This document shows, piece by piece, positions 43,204 through 51,697 of a stretch of DNA of 64,000 nt. This DNA comes from Symsagittifera roscoffensis (Eukaryota; Xenacoelomorpha; Acoela; Convolutidae), in contig NC_087062.1 of assembly GCF_963678635.1 (NCBI RefSeq), forward strand, positions 81,694,751 through 81,758,750, in the 5' to 3' direction. Numbering within the stretch: position 1 is the stretch's first letter; each line of letters begins with the position of its first letter. The notes beneath the pieces were generated by a model, which was not told where the DNA came from, searched no databases, and saw only the letters and a list, made by a program, of their open reading frames with translations. The translations under genes and the position numbers were made by a program.

Positions 43204-43950
43204 TCAGAGAAGATGAGTATGAGCGCGTACAGTTCTCGAGGATGCAGTCGTCCTCTGTTCGGGTCGTACACTGGAAGCGAAAGCTCCTTCACCTTCCTTT
43301 CCACGAGGAAGTCTCTCAATCTCGTCAAAGATAAGACTACGTGCCGCTTCGTCTACGTGCCGCTTCTCCGTCGCCCGTGTCATTAAGAAACATAGGTATT
43401 TTCTTGGTATCTGTGACGCCGCCGGAGGCAAAGGTGCTACGCCCCCTATTCCTGGTCTTTGCTTCCAAAGGAATTCTATGTTTTTATATTCTCTCTTAAA
43501 ATCTGCTGCTAACGCTGTCTTAAAACTCATATCTGCTGTGATTGCTATTGCACATGTTCTATTCGTGAGTATGAAATCGCTGTCTGTTAGTATTATGCTA
43601 CTTGAATATTCATTTGGTAAGTTAAAAAATAACTCAACTACCCTCCCTATGTCAGGTTTCTTAGGTTCTTCGCCTGTTTCTGCTTCTAAGTCTCCTGTCT
43701 CTCTTATATATTTTTTTGTTATTAAATTTTCAGTGTGGGTAAGTCCTACCCGCACTCCCCGGACAAAAATATCCATCGACGTCCCCGTCCATCGCATACC
43801 GGGTATCAAATCGAGATTGAAAGCCCGAATGAGTAGTCGCTCCTCCTGGGCAGCCCAGGAAGGATCTTCTCGTTCGGTTTTCATGTGTTTCATGCTTTCA
43901 CGATCTACATCTTGAATCGTGACACTGGTCTCCTTTGGGTCCGACGTCAT
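43204..43950 (-). CDS. Macro-domain-like (ADP-ribose binding) ORF following pol
   Basis: 248 codons from ATG at 43950, nine bases after the TAG that ends the Pol tail and in the same frame. Residues about 118-215 resemble the TARG1/Poa1p type of macro domain: a DSDFILTN strand, CAIAITADM (the C.A.CISAD-like strand-turn), a loop then ALAADFKREY (compare IAVLFKKKF), GIGGVAPLP, and RKYLCFLMTRATEKRHV (compare RYIYYLITK). After residue about 212 the frame is lost. Another frame to about 43160 supplies ELSLPVYDPNRG, the expected next strand and loop. Macro domains bind or hydrolyse ADP-ribose and its protein adducts. The glycine-rich loop is altered (SFKTALA), so activity is uncertain. Confidence 0.6.
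   Translation of the reverse strand: MTSDPKETSVTIQDVDRESMKHMKTEREDPSWAAQEERLLIRAFNLDLIPGMRWTGTSMDIFVRGVRVGLTHTENLITKKYIRETGDLEAETGEEPKKPDIGRVVELFFNLPNEYSSSIILTDSDFILTNRTCAIAITADMSFKTALAADFKREYKNIEFLWKQRPGIGGVAPLPPAASQIPRKYLCFLMTRATEKRHVDEAARSLIFDEIERLPRGKEGEGAFASSVRPEQRTTASSRTVRAHTHLL
43754..43765 (-). promoter_or_regulatory. Internal polypurine-tract-like motif (macro-like ORF)
   Basis: TGTCCGGGGAGT on the minus strand, identical to the E1 polypurine tract core. Here it is translated as part of FVRGV, a different reading frame from the copies in pol (LSGE). Confidence 0.6.
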
Positions 43951-43959
43951 TTCGTTCAG

Positions 43960-44445
43960 CTATTCTAAGACACGCAGATTCGCCAAGTCTTGTTCATATG
44001 ACTGCTGTTGCTCGTCGTCGAATTCTACCTCGGGTTTCGACCGGTCATCGACCCACTCATCGTCGTGATCATCGACTATGTCAATGTCCTGTGACACAGT
44101 TACTTCTTCCGCTATCTTCTTTAGGTCTATCCTGTCCACTACAAAATTGTCGCCGTAAGGGTTATATTTCTTCTTGGATCTTGTCCTGTCATTCTGACGA
44201 GTCTGTATCGTGAACGGAAGATCCGGTTCCAAGCTCTTAGGAACCTCCCTTTGTTCAGGGTCTTGCCAGTCCTCTTCTGCGTAGGGTAAATTTTCATCGT
44301 CTGCTTCAATCACGTCATTTGGGTCCAGGTCCAGTGGTGTACTTGTTCCTTCCTCTATGACTTCATTTCCATCGTTCTTTTCCCTGGTGCCCTTCTCATT
44401 GACCTCACAAGCAGGGTCCATCATTAGATAATCCCCTTCCTCCAT
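43960..44445 (-). CDS. pol: Acidic C-terminal tail of Pol (E1)
   Basis: 161 codons, very rich in Asp/Glu, with a YNPYGDNFVVDRIDLKKI block, typical of a charged tail after an integrase. It is in a different frame from the integrase segment that ends at 44489, and sequence between the two reads through in this frame. It stops with TAG at 43960-43962. Confidence 0.6.
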   Translation of the reverse strand: MEEGDYLMMDPACEVNEKGTREKNDGNEVIEEGTSTPLDLDPNDVIEADDENLPYAEEDWQDPEQREVPKSLEPDLPFTIQTRQNDRTRSKKKYNPYGDNFVVDRIDLKKIAEEVTVSQDIDIVDDHDDEWVDDRSKPEVEFDDEQQQSYEQDLANLRVLE

Positions 44446-44488
44446 GTCTGCAGGTATACACCAGTCTTCTGTCGATGGATTGTGTGGC

Positions 44489-45160
44489 TTAATGTTTTCG
44501 TAATGAGCGGCTCGGCCAAGTACTCAGTCTATAAAAGCGTCCCTCCTGGTGCACCTCCGGGTGTCCCCTCCACTTTTTTAAAAGCGTTTTTGTTCCTTTC
44601 GGTGGTATGACGTTCTGAAATACCCATACGTAATCTCCTACCGAGTAAGCTTTTGCACCAGCTGCTTTCTTGTCAAATCTTTTCCTCTGCCTTGCCTGTG
44701 CTTGCTGAGTATTTTGTCTACACAAGTCGTTCAACTTTTGCTGACGTCTAATTACATCCCTCACATAGACCTGTGGTGACGTCTTCTTCCCCTCATACTC
44801 TGGGTAGAAGAAAGTCAAGGAAAAAAACTTCTCGTGCCCGGTCAGCATCATATGTGGGCTAACTCCGGTGGTGGAATGTTGTGTGCTATTGTAAACTCCC
44901 ATCACCTGTGGAAGATATCTGTCCCAATCGGTCATGTACCTGGAACAATATACCCTCAGCATCGACACTAACGTTCGATTCTGCCATTCCACTAAGCCAT
45001 TCGTCTGGGGATGGTATGTCGTGGAGTGAGCTTGAGCAACTTGTGAGCGTCTCATTAGCTCTTTCGCGAGAGTTCTCCTACGAAAGCTGTTCCGTTTTCC
45101 GATTGAAACGTCATCGGACAACCGTGTCTCGCTATCCACGTACTGATCAGGTGGTCGCAC
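44489..45160 (-). CDS. pol: Integrase, C-terminal half of core and GPY/F-like module (E1)
   Basis: 223 codons. HSTTYHPQTNGLVEWQNRTL carries the third catalytic acidic residue (Glu codon 44987-44989) of the D,D-35-E core. GVSPHMMLTGHE follows, and near the end GDYVWVFQ...KTLLKKWRGH corresponds to the GPY/F-type C-terminal module. It overlaps the preceding segment because of a frame change near 45075. Confidence 0.85.
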   Translation of the reverse strand: MRPPDQYVDSETRLSDDVSIGKRNSFRRRTLAKELMRRSQVAQAHSTTYHPQTNGLVEWQNRTLVSMLRVYCSRYMTDWDRYLPQVMGVYNSTQHSTTGVSPHMMLTGHEKFFSLTFFYPEYEGKKTSPQVYVRDVIRRQQKLNDLCRQNTQQAQARQRKRFDKKAAGAKAYSVGDYVWVFQNVIPPKGTKTLLKKWRGHPEVHQEGRFYRLSTWPSRSLRKH

Positions 45161-46617
45161 GTCTCTTCCGCCGAGGCAGTTATGCAGGGCACGGCCTCTG
45201 CATACTTCGTGAAGTGATTTATCATGACCAAGACCTGATTATAACCACTTACTGTCATGCATATCTTTTGATGATCTATCTGCACCACCTCGTTGAATTC
45301 AGACGACTCGATCGATTGCAAGGGAAATCGCAATTTCCTTGGATCCTTGACCTGTTGGCATGACAGACATGCTGTTACCCACTTCTCGCACGCTTTTTTC
45401 ATTCTAGACCACTCAAAGCGCTTCAGGATCCTCTGATACACTTTGTCGATCCCCTGATGGCCCATCTGATTATGCGACCTGAACAAGAGTTCTGTCTGAT
45501 AGAGTTGTGGCAACACTATCGCGTTATACTTATATAGGACTTTGTCTTCATCTCTTCTCTTGCAAGCCACAATCCCGTCCTTGTTCAAGTACAACCTTCC
45601 CTCTTTCTGCATGAAATACTGTCTCAGTATACGGTAACTGTCTTCTTCCAGGTCACCCTTGTCTGGTGCACCATTTTCTATCCATCTCTTCAGGTTGCTG
45701 GTCATGCGGTCATTTCTCTGCGCCCTTAGAAGATCCGTGAGTCTGTATCTCGCCTTCAAGTATGTCTTCATGACCATCATCTGACTATTCAGCTCATTGG
45801 GCTGGTGTGTGTCTTCATCCAGCTTAACGCACCAAATCTTCGCCAACGGCTGTCTTTCTTGTTTGAACGGCTGAAGATCAGTCCTAACTACCTCTTTTTG
45901 TGGCAACAGACTTATCGAACGTTTCGATACCGCTATTTTTTCCAAATCATCAGCTGCGTTGTCAAAGACTCTTTCACCTGGTATGAGGTACCGAGCACTA
46001 TCAGGGTCCTGGTATACCTCTCTATCCAGATCCCTTGCTCGATTTTCCACTAGTAGTGTGTGGATTGCAAATTCTGACAGTTCCGATCCTGAGCTCGAGT
46101 TCCTGTCTGAGTAGGTGTCAGTTCTTGAGTTTCGGGAGTTGTCATCTGTTGAAGAGTCTGCGACGGAGTCTGCACCATCTCCTGGGTCATTTCCGTGCTT
46201 TCTTCTCATCCATCTGAACTCCCCGGACAAAACTTTGTTCTCCAGGTCCTGCTTCCCATCAGGAACTTCCTCATCTACATCAGACTCCCCGGACAAACTT
46301 CTTTGTCCCGGTTTTTGATCTTCAACTCGCTGGCTCTTCTCATCGTTCGTCTCCCCGGACAAACAATCTTCCACCAGGTTTCGTTCTACCTTTTCACCTT
46401 CTTTGTCCTGGTCCACAAAGGTAACGGTTTTCCTTCGCGTATTGCTCCCCTGTTCTTTCCGTCCGTACGAAGTACTGGTTAAAACCTCGTGTGGTATTGA
46501 GTATACTAGTTGCTGAACTATTGTCCTACAATCCCTCTCGTTCTCTACGTGTTGTCGTCTGGACGGCATGATCTTCACCTTCTCCCTGACTGTTAGTGAT
46601 GCCACTGCTGCTGCCAC
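45055..46617 (-). CDS. pol: Pol linker and integrase N-terminal part (E1)
   Basis: 520 codons. The first ~270 form a charged linker holding three 22-residue degenerate repeats, each starting LSGE. Then comes the H2C2 zinc finger HX4H (HNQMGH, 45454-45474) ... CX2C (CLSC, 45358-45369), and the start of the integrase core with VQIDHQ (first Asp, 45274-45276). The second acidic position reads SENGTAF, where Asp is usual. Integrase inserts the cDNA into the chromosome. The frame breaks after AFVG. Confidence 0.85.
   Translation of the reverse strand: MAAAVASLTVREKVKIMPSRRQHVENERDCRTIVQQLVYSIPHEVLTSTSYGRKEQGSNTRRKTVTFVDQDKEGEKVERNLVEDCLSGETNDEKSQRVEDQKPGQRSLSGESDVDEEVPDGKQDLENKVLSGEFRWMRRKHGNDPGDGADSVADSSTDDNSRNSRTDTYSDRNSSSGSELSEFAIHTLLVENRARDLDREVYQDPDSARYLIPGERVFDNAADDLEKIAVSKRSISLLPQKEVVRTDLQPFKQERQPLAKIWCVKLDEDTHQPNELNSQMMVMKTYLKARYRLTDLLRAQRNDRMTSNLKRWIENGAPDKGDLEEDSYRILRQYFMQKEGRLYLNKDGIVACKRRDEDKVLYKYNAIVLPQLYQTELLFRSHNQMGHQGIDKVYQRILKRFEWSRMKKACEKWVTACLSCQQVKDPRKLRFPLQSIESSEFNEVVQIDHQKICMTVSGYNQVLVMINHFTKYAEAVPCITASAEETCDHLISTWIARHGCPMTFQSENGTAFVGELSRKS
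46218..46361 (-). repeat. Three internal polypurine-tract-like motifs, 66-bp spacing
   Basis: TTTGTCCGGGGAG occurs at about 46218, 46284 and 46350 (minus strand), exactly 66 bases apart, each encoding LSGE. The sequence between the motifs has diverged, whereas the 13-mer is invariant and equals the core of the element's polypurine tract. Confidence 0.7.
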
Positions 46618-47228
46618 TCGGTGTCATCTCTGGTCACTTCTCTTTCTAACAATCCACCCAGCATCCGCATCACTTGCGGTGTGACCTGCACCGTTTGATC
46701 CAATAATGAGAGGCTGTTTATGTTCATGCGAGAGAGCTCCTGCAGGACCGGGTTTGAGCGCAGCAACAGACCCAAGGGGACCGGGTCCTCCTTGGATAGG
46801 ATCTTTATCTCGACTGCTTTCTCTACAGGTAACTCAGGATGTCCTGGAATTGGTAGTCCAGACCTGTCCAACCATCTCTTTAAGGGAAGCGCTTCATAAG
46901 TTTCTTTGTCCAGAAACGAGAATCCTTCCTTTATTTCTGCCTGATTGGCTTGCTTCTGTTCCAATCTTTCATAGAACTCAGTTTTCTTGCTGAGGCTGTC
47001 AGCATTCTGGTGTTTATCACGCATCTTGTGCTCGATTATCATGTGGTAATCATCCAATCTTACTTTCCATCTACCAATATAACTCTGATCCATCGAGTAG
47101 GTCTTCAACCAGGATAACGCTCTGTTGTCTACGCTTAACTTAAAGGGAGCGCTCCCCAAGTATGCGCGGTATTTTTCCACAATTGTGACTACTAACATAT
47201 GCAATGGGACGGAGAACCGTTCTTCCAT
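46593..47228 (-). CDS. pol: RNase H C-terminal part and connection (E1)
   Basis: 211 codons. VDNRALSWLKTYS and DKHQNADSLSKK are the later RNase H motifs of Ty3/gypsy Pol, including the final Asp-containing NADSLS block. A linker follows towards integrase. The frame differs from the preceding segment, with a change near 47215. Confidence 0.82.
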   Translation of the reverse strand: MEERFSVPLHMLVVTIVEKYRAYLGSAPFKLSVDNRALSWLKTYSMDQSYIGRWKVRLDDYHMIIEHKMRDKHQNADSLSKKTEFYERLEQKQANQAEIKEGFSFLDKETYEALPLKRWLDRSGLPIPGHPELPVEKAVEIKILSKEDPVPLGLLLRSNPVLQELSRMNINSLSLLDQTVQVTPQVMRMLGGLLEREVTRDDTEWQQQWHH

Positions 47229-47658
47229 TCCATTCTTGCTCCTGATGCAATATTCCTGAGATGGCTACTACCGATGCGTCTGTGTCAAGAACATACATGC
47301 CCTTTTCTGTAGGCATGCCTAGCACTGGCGCTTCGCACAGTTCTTGCTTTATGTTCTCGAAGGCAACTTGTGCTTCATCGTTCCACTCGAACTTTTTCCC
47401 TTTGTTGCGCATCTTTTTCTGCATCGGATACACCTTGTCTGCATATCCTTTTATGAACTCAAGGTAGTAGTTGGCAAACATTAGGAAGCTCAGGAGCTGT
47501 GTAACCGTTCTGGGAGCCTTCCATGTCAACACTGCTTCTACTGCTTCCGGGTCCGGCCTCACACCATGCCTGTCCACCATTCTTCCCAGGTACTTGATTG
47601 AAACCCTAAGGATTTCACATTTCGATGGTTGCACTTCAAGCCTGCTCTTTTCATGCAT
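47140..47658 (-). CDS. pol: RT thumb and RNase H N-terminal part (E1)
   Basis: 172 codons. YLGRMVDRHGVRPDPEAVEAV is the conserved RT thumb segment of gypsy elements, followed by FLMFANYYLEFI and the RNase H strand YVLDTDASVVAISGIL. It removes RNA from hybrid DNA during reverse transcription. In-frame sequence is lost on both sides through frame changes. Confidence 0.85.
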   Translation of the reverse strand: MHEKSRLEVQPSKCEILRVSIKYLGRMVDRHGVRPDPEAVEAVLTWKAPRTVTQLLSFLMFANYYLEFIKGYADKVYPMQKKMRNKGKKFEWNDEAQVAFENIKQELCEAPVLGMPTEKGMYVLDTDASVVAISGILHQEQEWNGRTVLRPIAYVSSHNCGKIPRILGERSL

Positions 47659-47852
47659 CCAAAGACCTCATCGAGCCAATCAATGTGGTCTTTCAGGGTC
47701 GGTGTTTCTATGACTACGTCTTCCACGTAACAAATCACAAGATTCCCGTACTTCTTTGTCACTCTGGTCAAAGCCTGAGCCATCAGTCTTTGAAAAGTGG
47801 CCGTTGCGTTGCACAAGCCGAAGGGCATACTCTTCCACTGGTACAACCCCAA
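47559..47852 (-). CDS. pol: RT palm with altered catalytic box (E1)
   Basis: 97 codons covering YQWKSMPFGLCNATATFQRLM and the catalytic box. The box reads YVED (codons 47718-47729), where almost all reverse transcriptases have YxDD. The first of the two metal-binding aspartates is thus Glu, a likely inactivating change. Confidence 0.85.
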   Translation of the reverse strand: MGLYQWKSMPFGLCNATATFQRLMAQALTRVTKKYGNLVICYVEDVVIETPTLKDHIDWLDEVFGCMKRAGLKCNHRNVKSLGFQSSTWEEWWTGMV

Positions 47853-47903
47853 CTCAAACGCAAATCCGGTCTTTTCTCTATCCTTCTTCCGCAGCGGGAC
47901 CTG

Positions 47904-48146
47904 TCAGAAGGCAGAACCCAGGTCCAATGTGGTGAAGAACTTGGCATCACCAAGTTTAGATAGGCTCTCGTCTATTCGCGGTATCGGGTACGCATCTTTT
48001 ATCGTTACCGCGTTCACGTAACGAAAGTCGCAACAAAACCTAAGCTGCCCCCTTTCTTTTTTGCCATTACTACCCCGCAAGCCCATGGCAATTTTGAGGG
48101 TTCTATCATGTCGTATTCGAGCAACATTTCTACTTCCGCTCGGCAC
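47904..48146 (-). CDS. pol: RT fingers/palm (E1)
   Basis: 80 codons with RFCCDFRYVNAVTIKDAYPIP and FTTLDLGSAF, which contains the first catalytic Asp. It ends at TGA (47904-47906), where related elements have Trp, a simple nonsense change. The following codons continue the RT in the same frame into 47852. Confidence 0.85.
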   Translation of the reverse strand: MPSGSRNVARIRHDRTLKIAMGLRGSNGKKERGQLRFCCDFRYVNAVTIKDAYPIPRIDESLSKLGDAKFFTTLDLGSAF

Positions 48147-48784
48147 ACTTCCGATTTATGTGGCGTCATTCGTCTTGCGCCTTCCCTATGGGGAACGGCA
48201 CCTTCCTCAAGTTCGATTTCGTGTTCGACAAAATTACAGCTACCGATATCCGCCTTATGTCTTGAAAATACATCCGCGTTCCGATTTAAAACCTCCTGTA
48301 TTAGCTCGAAATCTCCCTCGCCTATCATCCCTTTTGAGTGTTCTATCTCTGGCCAAACCGGTTTGTCAGACTCTAGTTCATATGACGAGGGGCGTTCCGA
48401 AAAGTTCGAGCAGCTCGATAAGCCATCGTCCGCGTCGGATTTCATTGAAAACAATTTATGAATAGATTTTAATTCATTAATTCTTTTTAAAATTTTCTCT
48501 CTATTGGCATGATAAGGACAGTCTTTCACACTAAATTTCTTCAAGTTCTGTGTCTCTTCATAGTCGGTCCTCATCGGCAAAGCGTAACCAAGCTTCTTTC
48601 CACGCTGGATTGAAACCGTGGTGTCCAGTTTGTTCAATAACACACTGACACACAGTCCGTTTCGCGTTACCGAGAAGCTCCGGCCTAAAATCACTGAGCT
48701 TTGACTATTTGGATTCGGTACCAAACAAACCTGTTTACTATCACTTAACGAATTTAAAGGTCCCTTTTTAAAAATTTCTTCCAC
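48014..48784 (-). CDS. pol: Protease-RT linker and start of RT (E1)
   Basis: 256 codons. The first ~165 link protease to RT. HEIELEEGAVPHREGARRM and DMIEPSKLPWACGVVMAKKKGG are the usual start of a gypsy RT. A frame change near 48060 carries the RT into the next segment. Confidence 0.82.
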   Translation of the reverse strand: MEEIFKKGPLNSLSDSKQVCLVPNPNSQSSVILGRSFSVTRNGLCVSVLLNKLDTTVSIQRGKKLGYALPMRTDYEETQNLKKFSVKDCPYHANREKILKRINELKSIHKLFSMKSDADDGLSSCSNFSERPSSYELESDKPVWPEIEHSKGMIGEGDFELIQEVLNRNADVFSRHKADIGSCNFVEHEIELEEGAVPHREGARRMTPHKSEVCRAEVEMLLEYDMIEPSKLPWACGVVMAKKKGGSLGFVATFVT

Positions 48785-48787
48785 AGC

Positions 48788-49681
48788 CTACCCTGGCTGT
48801 AGTTTTACTTTTCTGTCTAAAAAAATTGGTTCCTTGTTTTCGTCTGTTATTATCCTATTAATTGGTTTCTTAACATACTTCCAATCCGGGTTCCTAATCC
48901 TTATTAGACCGCTGTTCAAGTCGATCATCACGTCAAAATTTCTGACGAAATCTCTGCCCAAGATAAATTGGTCGGCGTCGTGCAAATTCTCTACCACCAG
49001 GAAGCTCATCCAAAGATCCCGTCCTCCCATGTGGAGAACCGTTATTGGTGTTCTTCCGGCTACGTAAATCGCTCCTCGATTGGCGGCGGCCAGTCGGAGA
49101 TTCGTAGGAATCAGATCTTCCCGGGTGAAGCCCATCTTTTCCCAGGTTTTTATCGGCATCACACTCACCACCGCTCTTGTGTCCAGAAGCCCTGTGACTC
49201 CGATTTTCTTTCCGTTGGTGTCGAACAGATGTGCGCTCACATCTGCTTCGTACCCAATGTGTACTGCGTCTTGTTCCATTATGGCGTCATGGCCTATCCT
49301 GCAGACTTTGAGTTCCTCCTCACCCAAATAGATCTGCCCTATTTGGTCACTATCTGTTGTCACATAAGTCCTAGTGTAGATACTGATTCCATCCACGTTC
49401 AGCATCACTTTATACGGCCCATAGACTTCCACGTAGTATCCATGAAGCTTCTTTATGCAAGGGCCACCCGTTTTTAGTAGTGCTCGCACAGCTCTTGACT
49501 CAGTGCGTGGCTCCACCTGCCTCAGATAATCTGCATATGTGTCCAAATGCATCAAAGTGAACTCCGATGGTTCACTCAGATTTCTGATTACCTGGTGTCT
49601 TGCTACCGAGATTATTGACTGTATTTTGCTTCCCTGAAGCACCATGTTGAACCTCTGACCGCAGATCATATTAAGTTTCAT
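48788..49681 (-). CDS. pol: Aspartic protease (E1), active-site Gly replaced
   Basis: From ATG at 49681, 297 codons. The retropepsin-like core includes GVTGLLDTRAVVSVMP and FILGRDFVRNFDVMIDL. The catalytic triad reads Asp-Thr-Arg (49172-49183), where Asp-Thr-Gly is expected: AGA in place of GGA, a one-base change. The second half ILGRDF is intact. Retropepsins act as dimers to cut Gag-Pol. This one is probably inactive. The frame is +1 relative to gag, whose stop lies eight bases upstream of this ATG. Confidence 0.85.
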   Translation of the reverse strand: MKLNMICGQRFNMVLQGSKIQSIISVARHQVIRNLSEPSEFTLMHLDTYADYLRQVEPRTESRAVRALLKTGGPCIKKLHGYYVEVYGPYKVMLNVDGISIYTRTYVTTDSDQIGQIYLGEEELKVCRIGHDAIMEQDAVHIGYEADVSAHLFDTNGKKIGVTGLLDTRAVVSVMPIKTWEKMGFTREDLIPTNLRLAAANRGAIYVAGRTPITVLHMGGRDLWMSFLVVENLHDADQFILGRDFVRNFDVMIDLNSGLIRIRNPDWKYVKKPINRIITDENKEPIFLDRKVKLQPG

Positions 49682-49688
49682 GCTCAAA

Positions 49689-50684
49689 CTATTTGGTGCC
49701 TTTGTCCTTTGTCTCTTCGACTTCTGACGCCTCGAAGGTATTCAGTTTCTCCTGTAGTTTCTCATTTTCCAGTTCGAGTTTCACTTTTTGTTCGATCTCT
49801 TTTGTCACCAGTTCCTGCTGCGCTCTATTTAGAGCATCCCTTGCAGCTGCCCTGTAATCAATCTTGAAGTCATCGGCCGCCGTCACTGGTTCCGTTTCGC
49901 ATGTCTCTTCAGTTACCGCTTGCATTTTCTTCGTCGCCAGCTCTTGCGGTTTGTCTTTTCTGCGCGCCTCCGCTTCACTCAATAGGCGAGCCTTGCAGGC
50001 ATTCACTCCTGATAAAGGTTCCTCATGCCTTGGATGCTTGATGTCTGCTACACTATCCCAGAATTGCGGACAATCCGATTTAAAATGACCTTCCAAGTTG
50101 CAAAAGAAACACCTCGGGCCGAATTTTGTAATTACTCCCCTCATGAAATCATCATGATTGACCTCTGACGCATCTTCGTCCTCGAGGCTAAAGCCTATTG
50201 CTTTCATGCCTTGTTTGTAAGTTGGGCATGCTGACACATGATGGTCCGTTGAACTGCAATTGGCACAAGAGCGTCGCTTGTCCATATCATCCCTCGGTTT
50301 GTACCAGTTGTTCCCTTGGTTTGCTGGTCCGTTGTTAAAATTGCCATAATTGTTCTTATAATATCCAGATCTCGAAGGAGGTTTCAACAAAAGATATTCT
50401 TTTGACTTGAGCCTTAACTCCTCTGGTGTTGGCGCATTGGTTGATAGTGGTGTGTAACGCGTTGCTAGCATTGTTCGAAGTTCATCATTCTTCACACCAT
50501 CGATGGTTTTCGAGGCTACTGCCAGGTTCATCCTTCTGTTTGACTCATCCGGTTGGCTGCGTCTTCTCAGCATTTCCAAGTCATCTAGGAACTTGTCTAT
50601 CGTTTCATCTTCTCGTTGCCTCCGTTTCTCGAAGCGCATCATTGCCTGGTGCCCCTGCACCCCTGATCCAAAACGATTTAACAA
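49689..50684 (-). CDS. gag: Gag capsid C-terminal part and nucleocapsid (E1)
   Basis: 331 codons. The front part (LNRFGSGVQGHQAMMRFEKR, DETIDKFLDDLEMLRRR) is the Retrotrans_gag capsid region. Two CCHC zinc knuckles follow, CX2CX4HX4C, at 50226-50267 and 50070-50111. These bind the genomic RNA. A Glu/Lys-rich coiled coil closes the protein. Having two knuckles about 40 residues apart is unusual but known in gypsy elements. Confidence 0.88.
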   Translation of the reverse strand: MLNRFGSGVQGHQAMMRFEKRRQREDETIDKFLDDLEMLRRRSQPDESNRRMNLAVASKTIDGVKNDELRTMLATRYTPLSTNAPTPEELRLKSKEYLLLKPPSRSGYYKNNYGNFNNGPANQGNNWYKPRDDMDKRRSCANCSSTDHHVSACPTYKQGMKAIGFSLEDEDASEVNHDDFMRGVITKFGPRCFFCNLEGHFKSDCPQFWDSVADIKHPRHEEPLSGVNACKARLLSEAEARRKDKPQELATKKMQAVTEETCETEPVTAADDFKIDYRAAARDALNRAQQELVTKEIEQKVKLELENEKLQEKLNTFEASEVEETKDKGTK

Positions 50685-50743
50685 GATTTAGAAGATTTTC
50701 TCAGCTGTGTCTCACTGATATTGCTTCTTGCACATGACGCAGT

Positions 50744-51427
50744 TCAGGGCTGTCCCTTCAAGTTACTGGTGAGCGCACTGCATTTTTGTCTTTCCGACAA
50801 ATCCTCTTCCTCGAAATGCAGTTTCATTACCTCTATCCAGGTATCAATACAGCCATCAGATTCGTCTTTGTAGCATCTTGGTTTCTTAAAGACTCTTCTG
50901 GACTTCCCACTGTGTTCATTGGTTCTGGATAACCTCGTCAGGAATGTCTCCAAAGACCTGTTCTGCGGTTCAAAAGCTGTGGCCATTGCCGTAGCATCTC
51001 TTGAGTGCCCCGCCTGAGTATCATCGCACCTCGTTAAGGGCTCTGTATTCGGTGTCGAATCGCCATGACTGTTTCCCCCTTGGCCCACATGACTCCTCCC
51101 TGGGCTCGCATGTCTCCTGTTACCGTAATCACCTCTCCCAGTCGCATGTGTGCCTTGCGTCCTTCGTTCGTTTGAGGTCTGTCTGTTCCCCGTTGAATTT
51201 GCTTTACTGTTTGGGCCCCATGTTCTATTATCCCTTGTGGCATAGCCTGATGAACTGCCCCTACCTCTAGTGGATCCATAGGTCCTCCTCTTTTGATGGT
51301 CATTGAAGTTCACCTTCGGTTCCCTGCTGGGACCCCCAGAAATCGGTTCCCCTTCTTTTGGTCCATTCCAGCTGCCTAGTAGCCCGTCCAACCTATCCAT
51401 GATAGCCTGAGTTCGCCTCTCCATCAT
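50744..51427 (-). CDS. gag: Gag linker and capsid N-terminal part (E1)
   Basis: 227 codons. A low-complexity Arg/Gly/Ser/Asn-rich linker is followed by the start of the capsid region (CIDTWIEVMKLHFEEEDLS). It breaks near 50750 by frame change and stops before the next Gag segment. It is in frame with the upstream segment, from which only a stretch with three in-frame stops separates it. Confidence 0.75.
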   Translation of the reverse strand: MMERRTQAIMDRLDGLLGSWNGPKEGEPISGGPSREPKVNFNDHQKRRTYGSTRGRGSSSGYATRDNRTWGPNSKANSTGNRQTSNERRTQGTHATGRGDYGNRRHASPGRSHVGQGGNSHGDSTPNTEPLTRCDDTQAGHSRDATAMATAFEPQNRSLETFLTRLSRTNEHSGKSRRVFKKPRCYKDESDGCIDTWIEVMKLHFEEEDLSERQKCSALTSNLKGQP

Positions 51428-51697
51428 CGCATCTATCTTTGTGTCAAGAGTCCCAAGAGCCTGCTCTTACTGAATTCTTAACTTCTCCATGTCGTCCCGT
51501 AAGCGTAACTCTCTCTGTTCCGCTACTCTTGTCATTCGCGACAAATTCTTTGCTATATGCTCGTCTGTTCATTCCTTCAAGCGTTTTTCGCTCCTACCAA
51601 CTTCTTGTCTATTGCGGTTTATTTCTTCCCGCAGACTTTCTCTTTCAGCGTGGACTGCTCTTTCTGGTTCACTCATTCTTATGGAAATTTGTTCATT

